Positions 1 to 7,051 of a stretch of 11,931 nucleotides of DNA are shown in pieces. Every line of letters begins with the position of its first letter. Position 1 is the first letter of the stretch. Origin of the DNA: Cytophagales bacterium (lineage in GTDB: Bacteria > Bacteroidota > Bacteroidia > Cytophagales > Cyclobacteriaceae); contig DAHVFH010000003.1 of NCBI GenBank assembly GCA_027317105.1, positions 1 through 11,931 of the forward strand. Reading direction: 5' to 3'. The position numbers and the translations under genes are program-made. The notes below the pieces were generated by a model, which saw only the letters and a program-made list of their open reading frames with translations, made no database searches and was not told where the DNA came from.

Positions 1-307
1 GTTCTGTGTAGTCAATTTTTTCAGCTTTCTTTCTGGATAAAGAATCTCCTTTTTTCTCTTTTCCAAAAAAGTCGTCATCGTTGTCGATCTTGCGTGTCAA
101 AGCATTTTCCTTTTCCCACTTTTCTTTATACCTCTCCCGCTTACTTTTTTTCAAAGTATCTCGCTCCGCTGTTACGTCAATAAAATTTCCATCATTTTCT
201 TTTTTGTCTGCGGAGTCTCCCTTTCCCATGTAATCGGTATAGAATATATATCCGAAAACAAGGACAATAACAGGAACGAAAATGATTAAAAGCTTTTTGT
301 TATCCAT
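1..307 (-). CDS. traM: TraM-like conjugative transfer protein (VirB10-like), N-terminal part, cut by the left window edge
   Basis: The ATG is at 307-305 and the frame stays open to base 1, giving about 102 residues of a longer protein. Seen: a start MDNKKLLIIFVPVIVLVFGY with one N-terminal membrane segment (about residues 5-23), then a very charged Lys/Glu/Asp-rich stretch with likely coiled-coil character and a DDDFF patch near residue 77. Bacteroidetes TraM proteins are anchored by one N-terminal helix with a charged linker before the periplasmic VirB10-like part, and traM follows traK in these clusters. The start lies 3 bases after the traK stop, so translation is probably coupled. The C-terminal domain is outside the window, so the family call rests on position and N-terminal architecture. 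Confidence 0.75.
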   Translation of the reverse strand, partial: MDNKKLLIIFVPVIVLVFGYIFYTDYMGKGDSADKKENDGNFIDVTAERDTLKKSKRERYKEKWEKENALTRKIDNDDDFFGKEKKGDSLSRKKAEKIDYTE

Positions 308-310
308 AAA

Positions 311-949
311 TCAAAATCCTTTATCGTTTGTACCTACCTTACTATCATCAAAAACATCTATCTCCATGAATCCACCCAGGGGATTATCGTATGTAACTGA
401 AACATCCCGGATAGTAAATTTGAAATTCATATTTCTGGTCCAGATTTTTTCGCCCTTCGAATCGTATAATGTCCAATGATAATTCGCAATCCCGGAAACC
501 GGTGTTGTTTCGGTATGGACTTGAATCGGACTTACTAATTGAACATCGGTACTCCAATTATTTTCTTTCAATCTTCTCTCGATTCCCTTATCGATGTAGT
601 AATACTTATAAGCTGTTTCAATGCTTTCACCCCCTAAGTTCAAGGCTACATCTACGTGCTTATCGTAAGACAAAGGATCCCGGTGTTGCCACATAAGTTC
701 GGACCACATTTCAACGTGCCGGGCATATTGAGCTTTCCTTTCCTCCGGTGTCAACTCTTTGAATGTTGCAACCCAAGTATTGTTCTCTTTATCGACAACA
801 ATCCTTTTATTGCCGACTGATTTCATAAAATCTAAATTCTGTTGATACATGAAAACATTTCCCAACACAGAAATCCCGAGAAGGACTAAGAAGCCCCACT
901 TCAATAAATTAGAATCTTTTCTATAGGAGTTTATCTCATTAATTTTCAT
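311..949 (-). CDS. traK: TraK, VirB8-like inner-membrane component of the conjugation channel
   Basis: 212 residues, the usual TraK length. Seen: a short cytoplasmic N-terminus, one membrane helix at about residues 17-34 (WGFLVLLGISVLGNVFMY), then a soluble domain with motifs usual in TraK: an RIVVDKENNTWVATFKELTPEE segment spanning residues 49-70, a WSELMWQHRDP-type patch near 82-92, and a late RNMNFKFTIRDVSVTYDNP stretch, residues 172-190, ending in a beta-strand. Known for the family: TraK is the bitopic VirB8 counterpart that links inner-membrane and periplasmic parts of the type IV secretion system. The start codon overlaps the traJ stop (ATGA, 946-949) and the stop lies 3 bases before traM, so J-K-M are translationally coupled. 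The CTnDOT order J-K-L-M lacks traL here. Confidence 0.93.
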   Translation of the reverse strand: MKINEINSYRKDSNLLKWGFLVLLGISVLGNVFMYQQNLDFMKSVGNKRIVVDKENNTWVATFKELTPEERKAQYARHVEMWSELMWQHRDPLSYDKHVDVALNLGGESIETAYKYYYIDKGIERRLKENNWSTDVQLVSPIQVHTETTPVSGIANYHWTLYDSKGEKIWTRNMNFKFTIRDVSVTYDNPLGGFMEIDVFDDSKVGTNDKGF

Positions 950-1974
950 TGCTGCATTGCGTTTTTCCCTGTATCAATTGCACTTTCAAATCCTTTCTTT
1001 GCTGCGTCACCCGCGGCCGAGCCTAAATTGGTTCCGCCCCCACCCCCACCAAACTTTCCACCTAAATAGTTTCCAAGCATCGCAGTTGCCGTTTGAATCC
1101 CTGACGTTAATACCTTACCCGCATCGTTGCTTCCACACCATTTACTTGTAAGCCAGAAAGCAAAACAATAAACTATGATTACGACACAATCAATTAGTAA
1201 TACGCTTAATGGCTGGTAGGTGGAAATGTCCCCTTGTGCAGCTCCCCAAAAAGAGCCCATTACAATCATGTCAATGATGTTGAGGGTTGTCGCTACTAAC
1301 AACAGATTCGTGTAACTGTTAAACCATGAAACAAGCCGATCACGAAAATTTGGAAGTATTGAGAATGCGATCGCAAGCGGCCCCAGGGCGTACATTATTT
1401 TAGCCAACACTTGAGCGGCCAGCTTAATTACAATTCCCACCACAGCAAGTATTACAACGACAATGCCTTGGAGTATTGCGATTATTACATTGAATGGACT
1501 TGACAGAAAATCGGACCAACTGAAATTTACTTCCGGTGATTCTGTTTGAGGCAAAGGCTTAACCTGCATATTAGGATCAGGATTCACTGGCTTCGTACTA
1601 CCTGTAGATCCAGGGGGAGCAACCTGATCCTTTAGATGTTCTTCAAACGAATCTATGCTTTGACTTACCAGGGCAGAAGAAGGAACTGTACTTCGATTTA
1701 ATGCATTCGCTAAAGTCGCTACAGATCCTATTAATGGCCGATACAATGACACCAAACCAATGAGAACCATCACCCTTGCAATCTCACTCCACTCAAAAAA
1801 TTTAGGCCTCTCTGGAAAGTTCTTTATGAACGTCATTACAAAATTCCACCCAAGAGTGATAACTGCGAAAAGCGGAATCAATACCCCCGCAATCATTTGG
1901 GTTGTCAGTGTTGCCTTTGTGACATAAGTATCAAAGAAACCCGCTTGATAAAAGTCTTGTAAAAAATCGTCCAT
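946..1974 (-). CDS. traJ: TraJ, polytopic VirB6/TrbL-like channel protein
   Basis: 342 residues. Seen: N-terminal amphipathic start (MDDFLQDFYQAGFFDTY), hydrophobic segments at about 26-50, 64-84, 160-188, 190-208, 222-245 and 255-277, and a hydrophilic Pro/Ser/Thr-rich loop at 95-150. The C-terminal tail is Gly-rich, with a run of six Gly around 309-314. Known: TraJ is the multi-spanning inner-membrane VirB6-like subunit that carries DNA through the membrane. It starts after a 227-bp gap from the TraI-like gene, unlike the tight junctions elsewhere, so it may have its own promoter or a mobile insertion may have widened the gap. The only start giving the full family N-terminus is the ATG at 1974. 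Its stop overlaps the traK start. Confidence 0.92.
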   Translation of the reverse strand: MDDFLQDFYQAGFFDTYVTKATLTTQMIAGVLIPLFAVITLGWNFVMTFIKNFPERPKFFEWSEIARVMVLIGLVSLYRPLIGSVATLANALNRSTVPSSALVSQSIDSFEEHLKDQVAPPGSTGSTKPVNPDPNMQVKPLPQTESPEVNFSWSDFLSSPFNVIIAILQGIVVVILAVVGIVIKLAAQVLAKIMYALGPLAIAFSILPNFRDRLVSWFNSYTNLLLVATTLNIIDMIVMGSFWGAAQGDISTYQPLSVLLIDCVVIIVYCFAFWLTSKWCGSNDAGKVLTSGIQTATAMLGNYLGGKFGGGGGGTNLGSAAGDAAKKGFESAIDTGKNAMQQ

Positions 1975-2201
1975 ATTTTTTTTTAAGTTCTATTTCCTTC
2001 CTCGCACCATTCCTCAATCTTGTTTTACCTTACCACCCCTTCGTTCTGCTAGTCTCCCGGGATCACACTTGCCAACATTTGGCCATCGAAGCAAAACTTT
2101 CAACCGCACTTTCCCCAACTGCTTTGCTTCCGAGGCCGCCAAATCGCCCGAGAGCCGCTCCACCCCAAAAAGCTTTTGGAGAGAAAATTTAAAAAACCCG
2201 A
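1975..2201. other. Long gap inside the tra operon with a GC-richer block
   Basis: All other tra junctions are from overlapping up to 28 bases, but this one is 227 bases. From left to right it contains an AT-rich leader just before traJ, the first copy of the dispersed 20-bp repeat (1996-2015), and a GC-richer block at about 2040-2165 with a SmaI-type CCCGGG palindrome near 2057. On the minus strand one frame is open without an ATG across almost the whole gap, from inside the 3' end of the TraI-like gene to a TGA just before the repeat. Its translation is protein-like (for example LAASEAKQLGKVRLKVLLRW). No known family is recognised. It may be a decayed gene fragment or a non-coding insert. 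Confidence 0.6.
1996..2015 (-). repeat. Dispersed 20-bp repeat, copy 1
   Basis: On the minus strand this reads GAGGAATGGTGCGAGGAAGG, an exact match to copies 2 and 3. The unit has an inner direct repeat, GAGGAA, spaced 12 bases apart. It lies 22 bases upstream of the traJ start. Like the other full copies it contains a tiny reading frame starting at its ATG (here MVRGRK then stop, 2010-1990). Confidence 0.9.
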
Positions 2202-2792
2202 TTAGTGATAATAGTTTTTGGATGCCAAGAGCTGATGCAAATTTGATTTTGAGTTTTGCACCTTAGCGTTTAGCAGCATCCGACCGTTTAGCTGATAATT
2301 CAATTTTGACAATTCGTACTGAGCTGTTTCAAACGCTTTTATAGCCTGGTCAATAGAAGCCATTCTTTCACCAGCCGTCATCGAGACACCGTCTGTCATT
2401 ATTATTCCGAGGTAATCCGCAGCCATGCTAATTTTTACTACGCTGATATCGAAATGAAACTGGTAGATGCATGAGTTCTGAATAAATTGTAGACGCAAGT
2501 TTAAATCCCGAGTTGTACAAACAACATTTTCCACAAGCATGATTAAACGCTGAGCAGTTTGTAGGTTACGAACCCACGTTGCCTTCTTTAACATTTTTTT
2601 GTATTCATTGTCTGCAGCTTCAAGAGAAGCCACCACTCCCGACATAGTAGTAGTCGTTGCGCTTTGTTCCGCCTGAGTAGCATTGAGCGTTGCTACTTCA
2701 CTTTCAAGTATAGGAGCTGAAACAACACCACCCTGAGCCATTGAGAGCAAAGGGAGGAAAACGAATGCAAAAAAGAGTTTAATAGATTTCAT
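2202..2792 (-). CDS. traI: TraI-like (DUF4141, TrbJ/VirB5-like) exported transfer protein
   Basis: 196 residues. Seen: a clear signal peptide (MKSIKLFFAFVFLPLLSMAQ, cleavage likely after MAQ or SMA), a Ser/Thr/Ala/Gln-rich helix, then a long mostly helical region with coiled-coil character. A MTAGERMASIDQAIKAFE segment at about 138-155 resembles the late conserved helix (NDKERMDLID-type) that I associate with Bacteroidetes TraI/DUF4141 proteins. Known: in CTnDOT-like clusters this protein lies between the traG/H region and traJ and is thought to act in the periplasm like VirB5/TrbJ. Two Cys (about 92 and 108) may form a disulfide. The ATG is 22 bases after the upstream stop, behind an ACAACTAACATG leader. 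The family call rests on order, export signal, length and that one motif. Confidence 0.7.
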   Translation of the reverse strand: MKSIKLFFAFVFLPLLSMAQGGVVSAPILESEVATLNATQAEQSATTTTMSGVVASLEAADNEYKKMLKKATWVRNLQTAQRLIMLVENVVCTTRDLNLRLQFIQNSCIYQFHFDISVVKISMAADYLGIIMTDGVSMTAGERMASIDQAIKAFETAQYELSKLNYQLNGRMLLNAKVQNSKSNLHQLLASKNYYH

Positions 2793-2814
2793 GTTAGTTG
2801 TGGTTTATTGGGTT

Positions 2815-3195
2815 TCACTTTGATTTGTCTTTCCATAATCCCGAACGGAGTTTTACCTCACCGGTGCGCAAAGCTTCTTTAAGTTTACATTCGATTTTAA
2901 AAGGCGTACCGTCCAGGTAGGCGATTGATTCTTTTTCTCCGTTCTTATTTTTCTTGAGCTTTATCTCTTTGATCCATAAATATTTTCCGTCAAACTGACT
3001 ATCCATTATGGTGTTACTTGTTAGACGACCTTGATTTATATACACGTATCTGTATTGCTGTTTATTGATGCTACCTTTGATTAATTCAAGAGTATCACCT
3101 TCAACCACAACGCCACCGCCAGGCAATTCGAATCCTTGACTAAAGGCCGTTGAACTAAGAGCAAGAAGGACTAATAAAAAAAAGGTTTGTTTCAT
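2815..3195 (-). CDS. Small exported protein of unknown family in the traH position
   Basis: 126 residues. Seen: a strong type I signal peptide (MKQTFFLLVLLALSSTAFSQ, cleavage likely after AFS), no lipobox Cys, then about 105 residues rich in predicted beta-strand, with many Lys and repeated Gly-Lys or Gly-Glu turns (GDTLELIKGSINKQQYRYVY, DGKYLWIKEIKLKKNKNGEK). There is a single mature Cys near 102. It starts 11 bases after traG and ends 22 bases before the TraI-like gene, so it is plainly an operon member. It occupies the place of traH in CTnDOT-type clusters, but I do not recognise the family. A periplasmic or outer-membrane-associated role in the secretion channel is inference from position and signal peptide only. 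Confidence 0.82.
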   Translation of the reverse strand: MKQTFFLLVLLALSSTAFSQGFELPGGGVVVEGDTLELIKGSINKQQYRYVYINQGRLTSNTIMDSQFDGKYLWIKEIKLKKNKNGEKESIAYLDGTPFKIECKLKEALRTGEVKLRSGLWKDKSK

Positions 3196-3206
3196 GTGTT
3201 AGTTGT

Positions 3207-5765
3207 TTATTTTAAAACTTCAATTGGTCCACCGATTTTTTCCTGCAGATGATATTTTTCTTCCGCATAGAGATTAATAGCGTAGCCCAGGTTCCCAATT
3301 TTATCGTACAAGCTTTTTATCTTCTCTATCTCGGATTTAGTGGTTGTGTAAGCGCCCTCTGCAAAATGACTTACCTCATTACGATAAACCCTTGAGAACT
3401 GACCAAGCTTCATCATGAATTCAACGTACCGCATCCCCATGGGAAGCCCGGATTCAAGACTTTCCAATAGCTCCATGTCATATTCCGAGAAGCCCAAGTA
3501 TTCAATAATAAATTTATATGACTCTTTGTTGTCTTTATGATCCAGAAGGATTTTGATATCACAATTTGAAATAATAGAATCACGTACCAGCTTATCGAGC
3601 TGATCCAAATATTTTACGTCCTGAGTGGCCAACCAAATACCAGCGTCTCGTTTCCTTCCCTTCCGGTACATCGCACCGATGTAATCACCAGCATCACCTT
3701 TGGCACCATCAATGAACTCGTCATTTAAGAGAAGCTTTCTTACACCGTGAGTCCGATCTATTTTTTCGGTCCCCAAATTCATTGTGATCAGGTTAACAAG
3801 CCCCAGGGTGTCTGGATCGTCCTTTAGCGCTTCCAGATCAAAACAAACTAATTGGTAGTCCTTAATCTGAACGTTGTGTTGTGAGTTAAGCAAATCGCTT
3901 TCAGAGAGAGGTTCTAAAACCAGCCTGAGTGAATTAAACTCCATGTAGGGCTTTCCCTGGCTGTCAAAAAATTCTTTCTTGCCCTCAATTGATTTACGGA
4001 AAACATCAATGTAATCCCAAAACCTTTTGAACGTTGGGAAGCCCGGGCGTTCTTTGTTTATGTATTCATAAAAGGAAACAATCAATTTTTTAAGAACCGA
4101 CTTTTCTTCGTTCTTAATTTTTTCTGAACCCTTCCACGCCTTTACAATGATTGAGTAAACAAAATTTACAGTGTCTTCCGCCCCTTCCCCATCTTCGTCC
4201 GATTTATTGTATAAGAAATTTCCGCTCTCGTCCTGTTCACACAAGAAAAGGGCAAATGATAAATTCTTTTTTACACCGGCATCAAAATAGAAAGCCTTAT
4301 CTCCCCACAACTGGCAGAGCTTTTTGTACGATCCGCCCCGGTCAATAATGATTACGTGATAGCCACTGGCAATGAGCTGATCAACGATGTGGTTAGATAA
4401 AAAAGATTTACCCTTTCCAGAGGGTGCAAAAATTACAGCGTTCTTGTTCGTAATAAACTTGGAAGTCCACAGGTCAACCGTTACCGGTTCTCCCATCCTG
4501 CTTACAAACATGATCCCCCTGGGATCTGAGCGATAATTAGTTTCTTTCGGCACATAACAAACCGCCTGGTTCACAGCTTGAGGAAATCCAACGTAACGGC
4601 ATTTCATATAACCCGGAGAAGAAGCGATGAACATGTTTCCAAGCTCCGCATTTTCAACGATCACGTCAGAGTCATTCATTTGATTAAAGGCCGAAGAAGC
4701 GAATGTAATTTTCTCCGTTAACCTGGTGTAGTCGGAATCAGCGATTACCATATTCACCATCGTAATACATGACTGCAGGTGATTTTCGTCTAAATCCGAA
4801 TTAAAAGTTTTAATGTCTTTTTGCTTACGCTTTGCTGCAGGGCTACCGAACGAGGCCAACGGCCCCACTGAAAGCAATTCCTCGTTTCCAAGTTTTCGTT
4901 GTGCAGCCTCATTATCCGTTACCTCAATTGCTACATTCAAAACGTGATTAAACGGAAGCCCAAAACCCAGGGGATAGACCAGGGAACAATTCAGATCAAT
5001 ATTATCCGACAACTGAATTTTTGTAATCTTAGAAGATGATGTGTTAATATGTTGATGAACGTTCAAGCCAGTTCCTTCTTTGTTCAAAGTCAAAACGGCA
5101 ACGTACTTGCTTCCGACTTTAAGATAACCCGTCTTAAGTTCAGGGTCCGAAAGATCCAACGGCTGTATATGTTTTTTATTTGCGATTTCAGGAGCAACCG
5201 GTTTGTCATAGGTTTGATTGAGATAATCATAGACCGCACCCTTCAATTGATCGGTACCCATTCTCTTTATCTCAATTCCCTTGATCGTTGAGAAGGTTTG
5301 TTCCAGGGATTTTATCTGTGGACCGAAATCAGTAAAAAGCTTATCAATATCTTTTGTTGACCTACCCGCAATGTGATCCACCATGCGGACCAGGGGATTA
5401 CTAAGCCCGTTGGTATTAGACATGGATTTATTTCGGAAACTCACATACAAATTCGCATAGTGACGAATTACAGGACGATCCTGAAAGTATTGCAGGTTTG
5501 TTTTTTGAATTCTACTGTTGCCTTCAACAGGTGATTTGTAATTTGTTTCGTAATAGAAATTTTGAAAATGAACGACCGTGCCGACCGGCAACCTCTTGAT
5601 AACACGAACTAAATTGTCGTTCATGCTATTGTACATTCCAGGAGACACAGTGTAAACTTCCGGTAACCACAAGCTCCAACCTGCAGCGATGCTTAAATCA
5701 CAATCGATTATACAATCATTGGTGATTGCCTGATACGGTTGTATTTTCCTCCAAGGAACTTGCAT
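3207..5765 (-). CDS. traG: TraG, VirB4-family ATPase of the conjugation apparatus
   Basis: 852 residues, normal for Bacteroidetes TraG. Seen: N-terminal VirB4-type domain (about 1-420) and a C-terminal RecA-like ATPase domain. Walker A is APSGKGKS at 447-454. Walker B is LLLNDE at 678-683, hydrophobics followed by acidic D682/E683. An Arg/Lys-rich segment RKGRKRDAG at 701-709 precedes a Gln-motif strand WLATQD at 711-716. Known: VirB4 ATPases power pilus and channel assembly and are the most conserved protein of type IV secretion systems. It is the strongest anchor for reading this region as a mating-pair-formation operon. It starts 16 bases after traF and is followed 11 bases later by the small exported protein. 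No frameshift or lost motif is visible. Confidence 0.97.
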   Translation of the reverse strand: MQVPWRKIQPYQAITNDCIIDCDLSIAAGWSLWLPEVYTVSPGMYNSMNDNLVRVIKRLPVGTVVHFQNFYYETNYKSPVEGNSRIQKTNLQYFQDRPVIRHYANLYVSFRNKSMSNTNGLSNPLVRMVDHIAGRSTKDIDKLFTDFGPQIKSLEQTFSTIKGIEIKRMGTDQLKGAVYDYLNQTYDKPVAPEIANKKHIQPLDLSDPELKTGYLKVGSKYVAVLTLNKEGTGLNVHQHINTSSSKITKIQLSDNIDLNCSLVYPLGFGLPFNHVLNVAIEVTDNEAAQRKLGNEELLSVGPLASFGSPAAKRKQKDIKTFNSDLDENHLQSCITMVNMVIADSDYTRLTEKITFASSAFNQMNDSDVIVENAELGNMFIASSPGYMKCRYVGFPQAVNQAVCYVPKETNYRSDPRGIMFVSRMGEPVTVDLWTSKFITNKNAVIFAPSGKGKSFLSNHIVDQLIASGYHVIIIDRGGSYKKLCQLWGDKAFYFDAGVKKNLSFALFLCEQDESGNFLYNKSDEDGEGAEDTVNFVYSIIVKAWKGSEKIKNEEKSVLKKLIVSFYEYINKERPGFPTFKRFWDYIDVFRKSIEGKKEFFDSQGKPYMEFNSLRLVLEPLSESDLLNSQHNVQIKDYQLVCFDLEALKDDPDTLGLVNLITMNLGTEKIDRTHGVRKLLLNDEFIDGAKGDAGDYIGAMYRKGRKRDAGIWLATQDVKYLDQLDKLVRDSIISNCDIKILLDHKDNKESYKFIIEYLGFSEYDMELLESLESGLPMGMRYVEFMMKLGQFSRVYRNEVSHFAEGAYTTTKSEIEKIKSLYDKIGNLGYAINLYAEEKYHLQEKIGGPIEVLK

Positions 5766-5781
5766 TTGAAATAAGAGTTTA

Positions 5782-6075
5782 TCACAGATCCTTTAAAAAG
5801 CCATCGCGATCAACAGCTTTGACGGGCGAAAAAATTTTTATGAGTATGCCTACGAAGTAACGGTGATTTCCTTTCTTCACTTCTTTTGCATTTCGGCTAA
5901 GAACGAGGACGTATAAAAGAAAGGGTGTAACAATAAACCACCATGAAAAAACGAGGCAGAGTCCAATTGTTCCTAAAAACAAGATCATTACCTGGAGACC
6001 GGTAAGCCCAAAAAAATAGATGGGCCTACCAAGTGTCCGGTATGTCGGATAAGACTTTGAAATCCGCTGAGCCAT
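5782..6075 (-). CDS. traF: TraF, VirB3-like membrane protein (DUF4133)
   Basis: 97 residues. Seen: a polar start (MAQRISKSYPTYRTLGRPIY), two adjacent membrane segments at about 20-40 and 43-60 divided by a short turn, and a basic cytoplasmic tail with HRYFVGILIKIF near 71-82. The motif with KGNHRYF just after the second helix is usual for DUF4133. Known: VirB3-like proteins sit in the inner membrane next to VirB4, and the gene directly precedes the VirB4 gene here (16 bases to traG). The start is 4 bases after the traE stop, so coupling with the pilin-like gene is likely. Confidence 0.92.
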   Translation of the reverse strand: MAQRISKSYPTYRTLGRPIYFFGLTGLQVMILFLGTIGLCLVFSWWFIVTPFLLYVLVLSRNAKEVKKGNHRYFVGILIKIFSPVKAVDRDGFLKDL

Positions 6076-6079
6076 ACGA

Positions 6080-6385
6080 TTAGGTTCCGCTAAAGAATAG
6101 CGCTCTGATCACGGCCCACACAATAATGGCGATCACATAAGAGATCAACCATTGTTTAGCGTCCTCTCGCTTAGAAATGAAAGCGACAATAACTCCGATA
6201 GCACCAACTGCAAAGACCAAGTCAACGACCGTTTTGACGATTGCCTTAATCGGGGATGTTTGCTGCGATACGGTGCTTTGTACCTGACTCAAGTCCTGAC
6301 CGAAAAGAAAGGCGGGCGAAAACAAGAGGATAATCCCCAAGGCAGCTACCCAATAATGCGCTTGAGGCATAGAACGGTTTTTCAT
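6080..6385 (-). CDS. traE: TraE, VirB2-like pilin (DUF4134)
   Basis: 101 residues. Seen: N-terminal hydrophobic segment (about 10-28, VAALGIILLFSPAFLFG) that serves as a signal sequence with likely cleavage near FGQ/DLS, a polar Gln/Ser-rich stretch, then two further hydrophobic helices at about 50-67 and 78-97 separated by a KREDAKQW loop. This is the classic VirB2 pilin shape. Known: DUF4134 proteins are the major pilus or channel subunit counterparts in Bacteroidetes elements. An inner ATG (residue 6) could be the true start; the first ATG is kept because both give a complete signal peptide. It follows the upstream gene by 28 bases and leads traF by 4. Confidence 0.92.
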   Translation of the reverse strand: MKNRSMPQAHYWVAALGIILLFSPAFLFGQDLSQVQSTVSQQTSPIKAIVKTVVDLVFAVGAIGVIVAFISKREDAKQWLISYVIAIIVWAVIRALFFSGT

Positions 6386-6413
6386 AGTTTACATTTTTTA
6401 GTTAATGATTTTT

Positions 6414-6896
6414 TTAAAAGTTCAAATTTAGATTTTTTACATCCAATACTTCCGCCTCTAACATCAACTCCCCTTTTGTTTCAGGTTCAGGAATGTCATT
6501 TTCTTCAATAGTATCGGGCACGTCCTCATCTTCTTTCGGCAAAGTAATTTCTTCCTCATCCCCTCCCTGTTCTTCCACTTCAACTACTTTCTTTTTAGGA
6601 TCACCTGAAACAATTGTTGTTTGAATGCCTTCAAAATTTAATGGTTTGTACTTGCCTTGCATGAGATCGCTGACATTAACCACAAGGTCTGCAAGCAAGT
6701 CCTGGCTCACCACCTGGCCTTCACTATAGACGACATTGACTACAAATTTCTTTTGAAGAACAAGCACGTCCTCGTCACTTCGCAAGACGCCAGTTCCAGG
6801 AATTAGAGAAGTTCCTTTCCCGCGTAGATAAAAAAAATAATAAGCACCAAGTACCCAAGCTGCAGCAGCAAGACCGAAAAGTAAGGTTGTGTTCAT
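6414..6896 (-). CDS. Membrane-anchored acidic protein of unknown family, first gene of the tra operon
   Basis: 160 residues. Seen: one N-terminal membrane helix (about 3-23, TLLFGLAAAAWVLGAYYFFY) followed by a basic RGK stop-transfer. Next comes a small mixed alpha/beta domain to about residue 100 (strands FVVNVVY and IQTTIVSG, helix QDLLADLVVNVSDLM), then a strongly acidic, Pro-rich low-complexity segment at about 106-140 and a short hydrophobic end. It is the first gene behind the divergent promoter region and occupies the place of traD in CTnDOT-like clusters. I do not recognise the family. A small cytoplasmic or periplasmic domain tethered near the channel is inferred from the architecture. 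Its start lacks a Shine-Dalgarno sequence; the leader is A/C-rich, as is usual in the phylum. Confidence 0.8.
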   Translation of the reverse strand: MNTTLLFGLAAAAWVLGAYYFFYLRGKGTSLIPGTGVLRSDEDVLVLQKKFVVNVVYSEGQVVSQDLLADLVVNVSDLMQGKYKPLNFEGIQTTIVSGDPKKKVVEVEEQGGDEEEITLPKEDEDVPDTIEENDIPEPETKGELMLEAEVLDVKNLNLNF

Positions 6897-7051
6897 AGGG
6901 TTTGTGTTTTAATTAACCGCTTAAAAATAAGTGTACCTGTTAATGTAATTCTCCCGCGTTAACTGCCGGCAACTTACTAGTTTTCCTATTAATATATTTT
7001 AAAATATATTAATAATATATATTTTCAAGGAAAATTTTAAATATTTTTTTT
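6897..7051. promoter_or_regulatory. Divergent promoter region between the tra operon and the DUF3945/OB-fold unit
   Basis: 155 bases between two divergent starts. The left third is mixed in composition. The right two thirds are extremely AT-rich and carry a perfect palindrome (6987-7014), a smaller inverted repeat ATTTTC/GAAAAT (7021-7026, 7030-7035) and a T-run just before the plus-strand ATG at 7052. Both operons must be started from here. Sequences resembling the Bacteroidetes -7 box TAnnTTTG occur with one mismatch (TATATTTT on plus near 7017, TATTTTTA on minus near 6928), but with no convincing -33 partner, so no single promoter is called. Confidence 0.7.
6987..7014. repeat. Perfect 28-bp AT-only palindrome
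   Basis: The left arm TATTAATATATTTT is followed without a spacer by its exact reverse complement; pairing fails at the next base (6986 C against 7015 A). It lies 38 bases upstream of the plus-strand start and 91 bases upstream of the minus-strand start, so a dimeric regulator bound here could control both operons. Low base complexity makes short palindromes common in such DNA, but 14 consecutive matched pairs is long. Confidence 0.9.

Noticed and set aside
2069..2266. Plus-strand 65-codon frame across the traI-traJ gap
   Set aside because: It runs antisense into the TraI-like gene, has Ser/Pro/Arg-rich shadow composition and no recognisable family.
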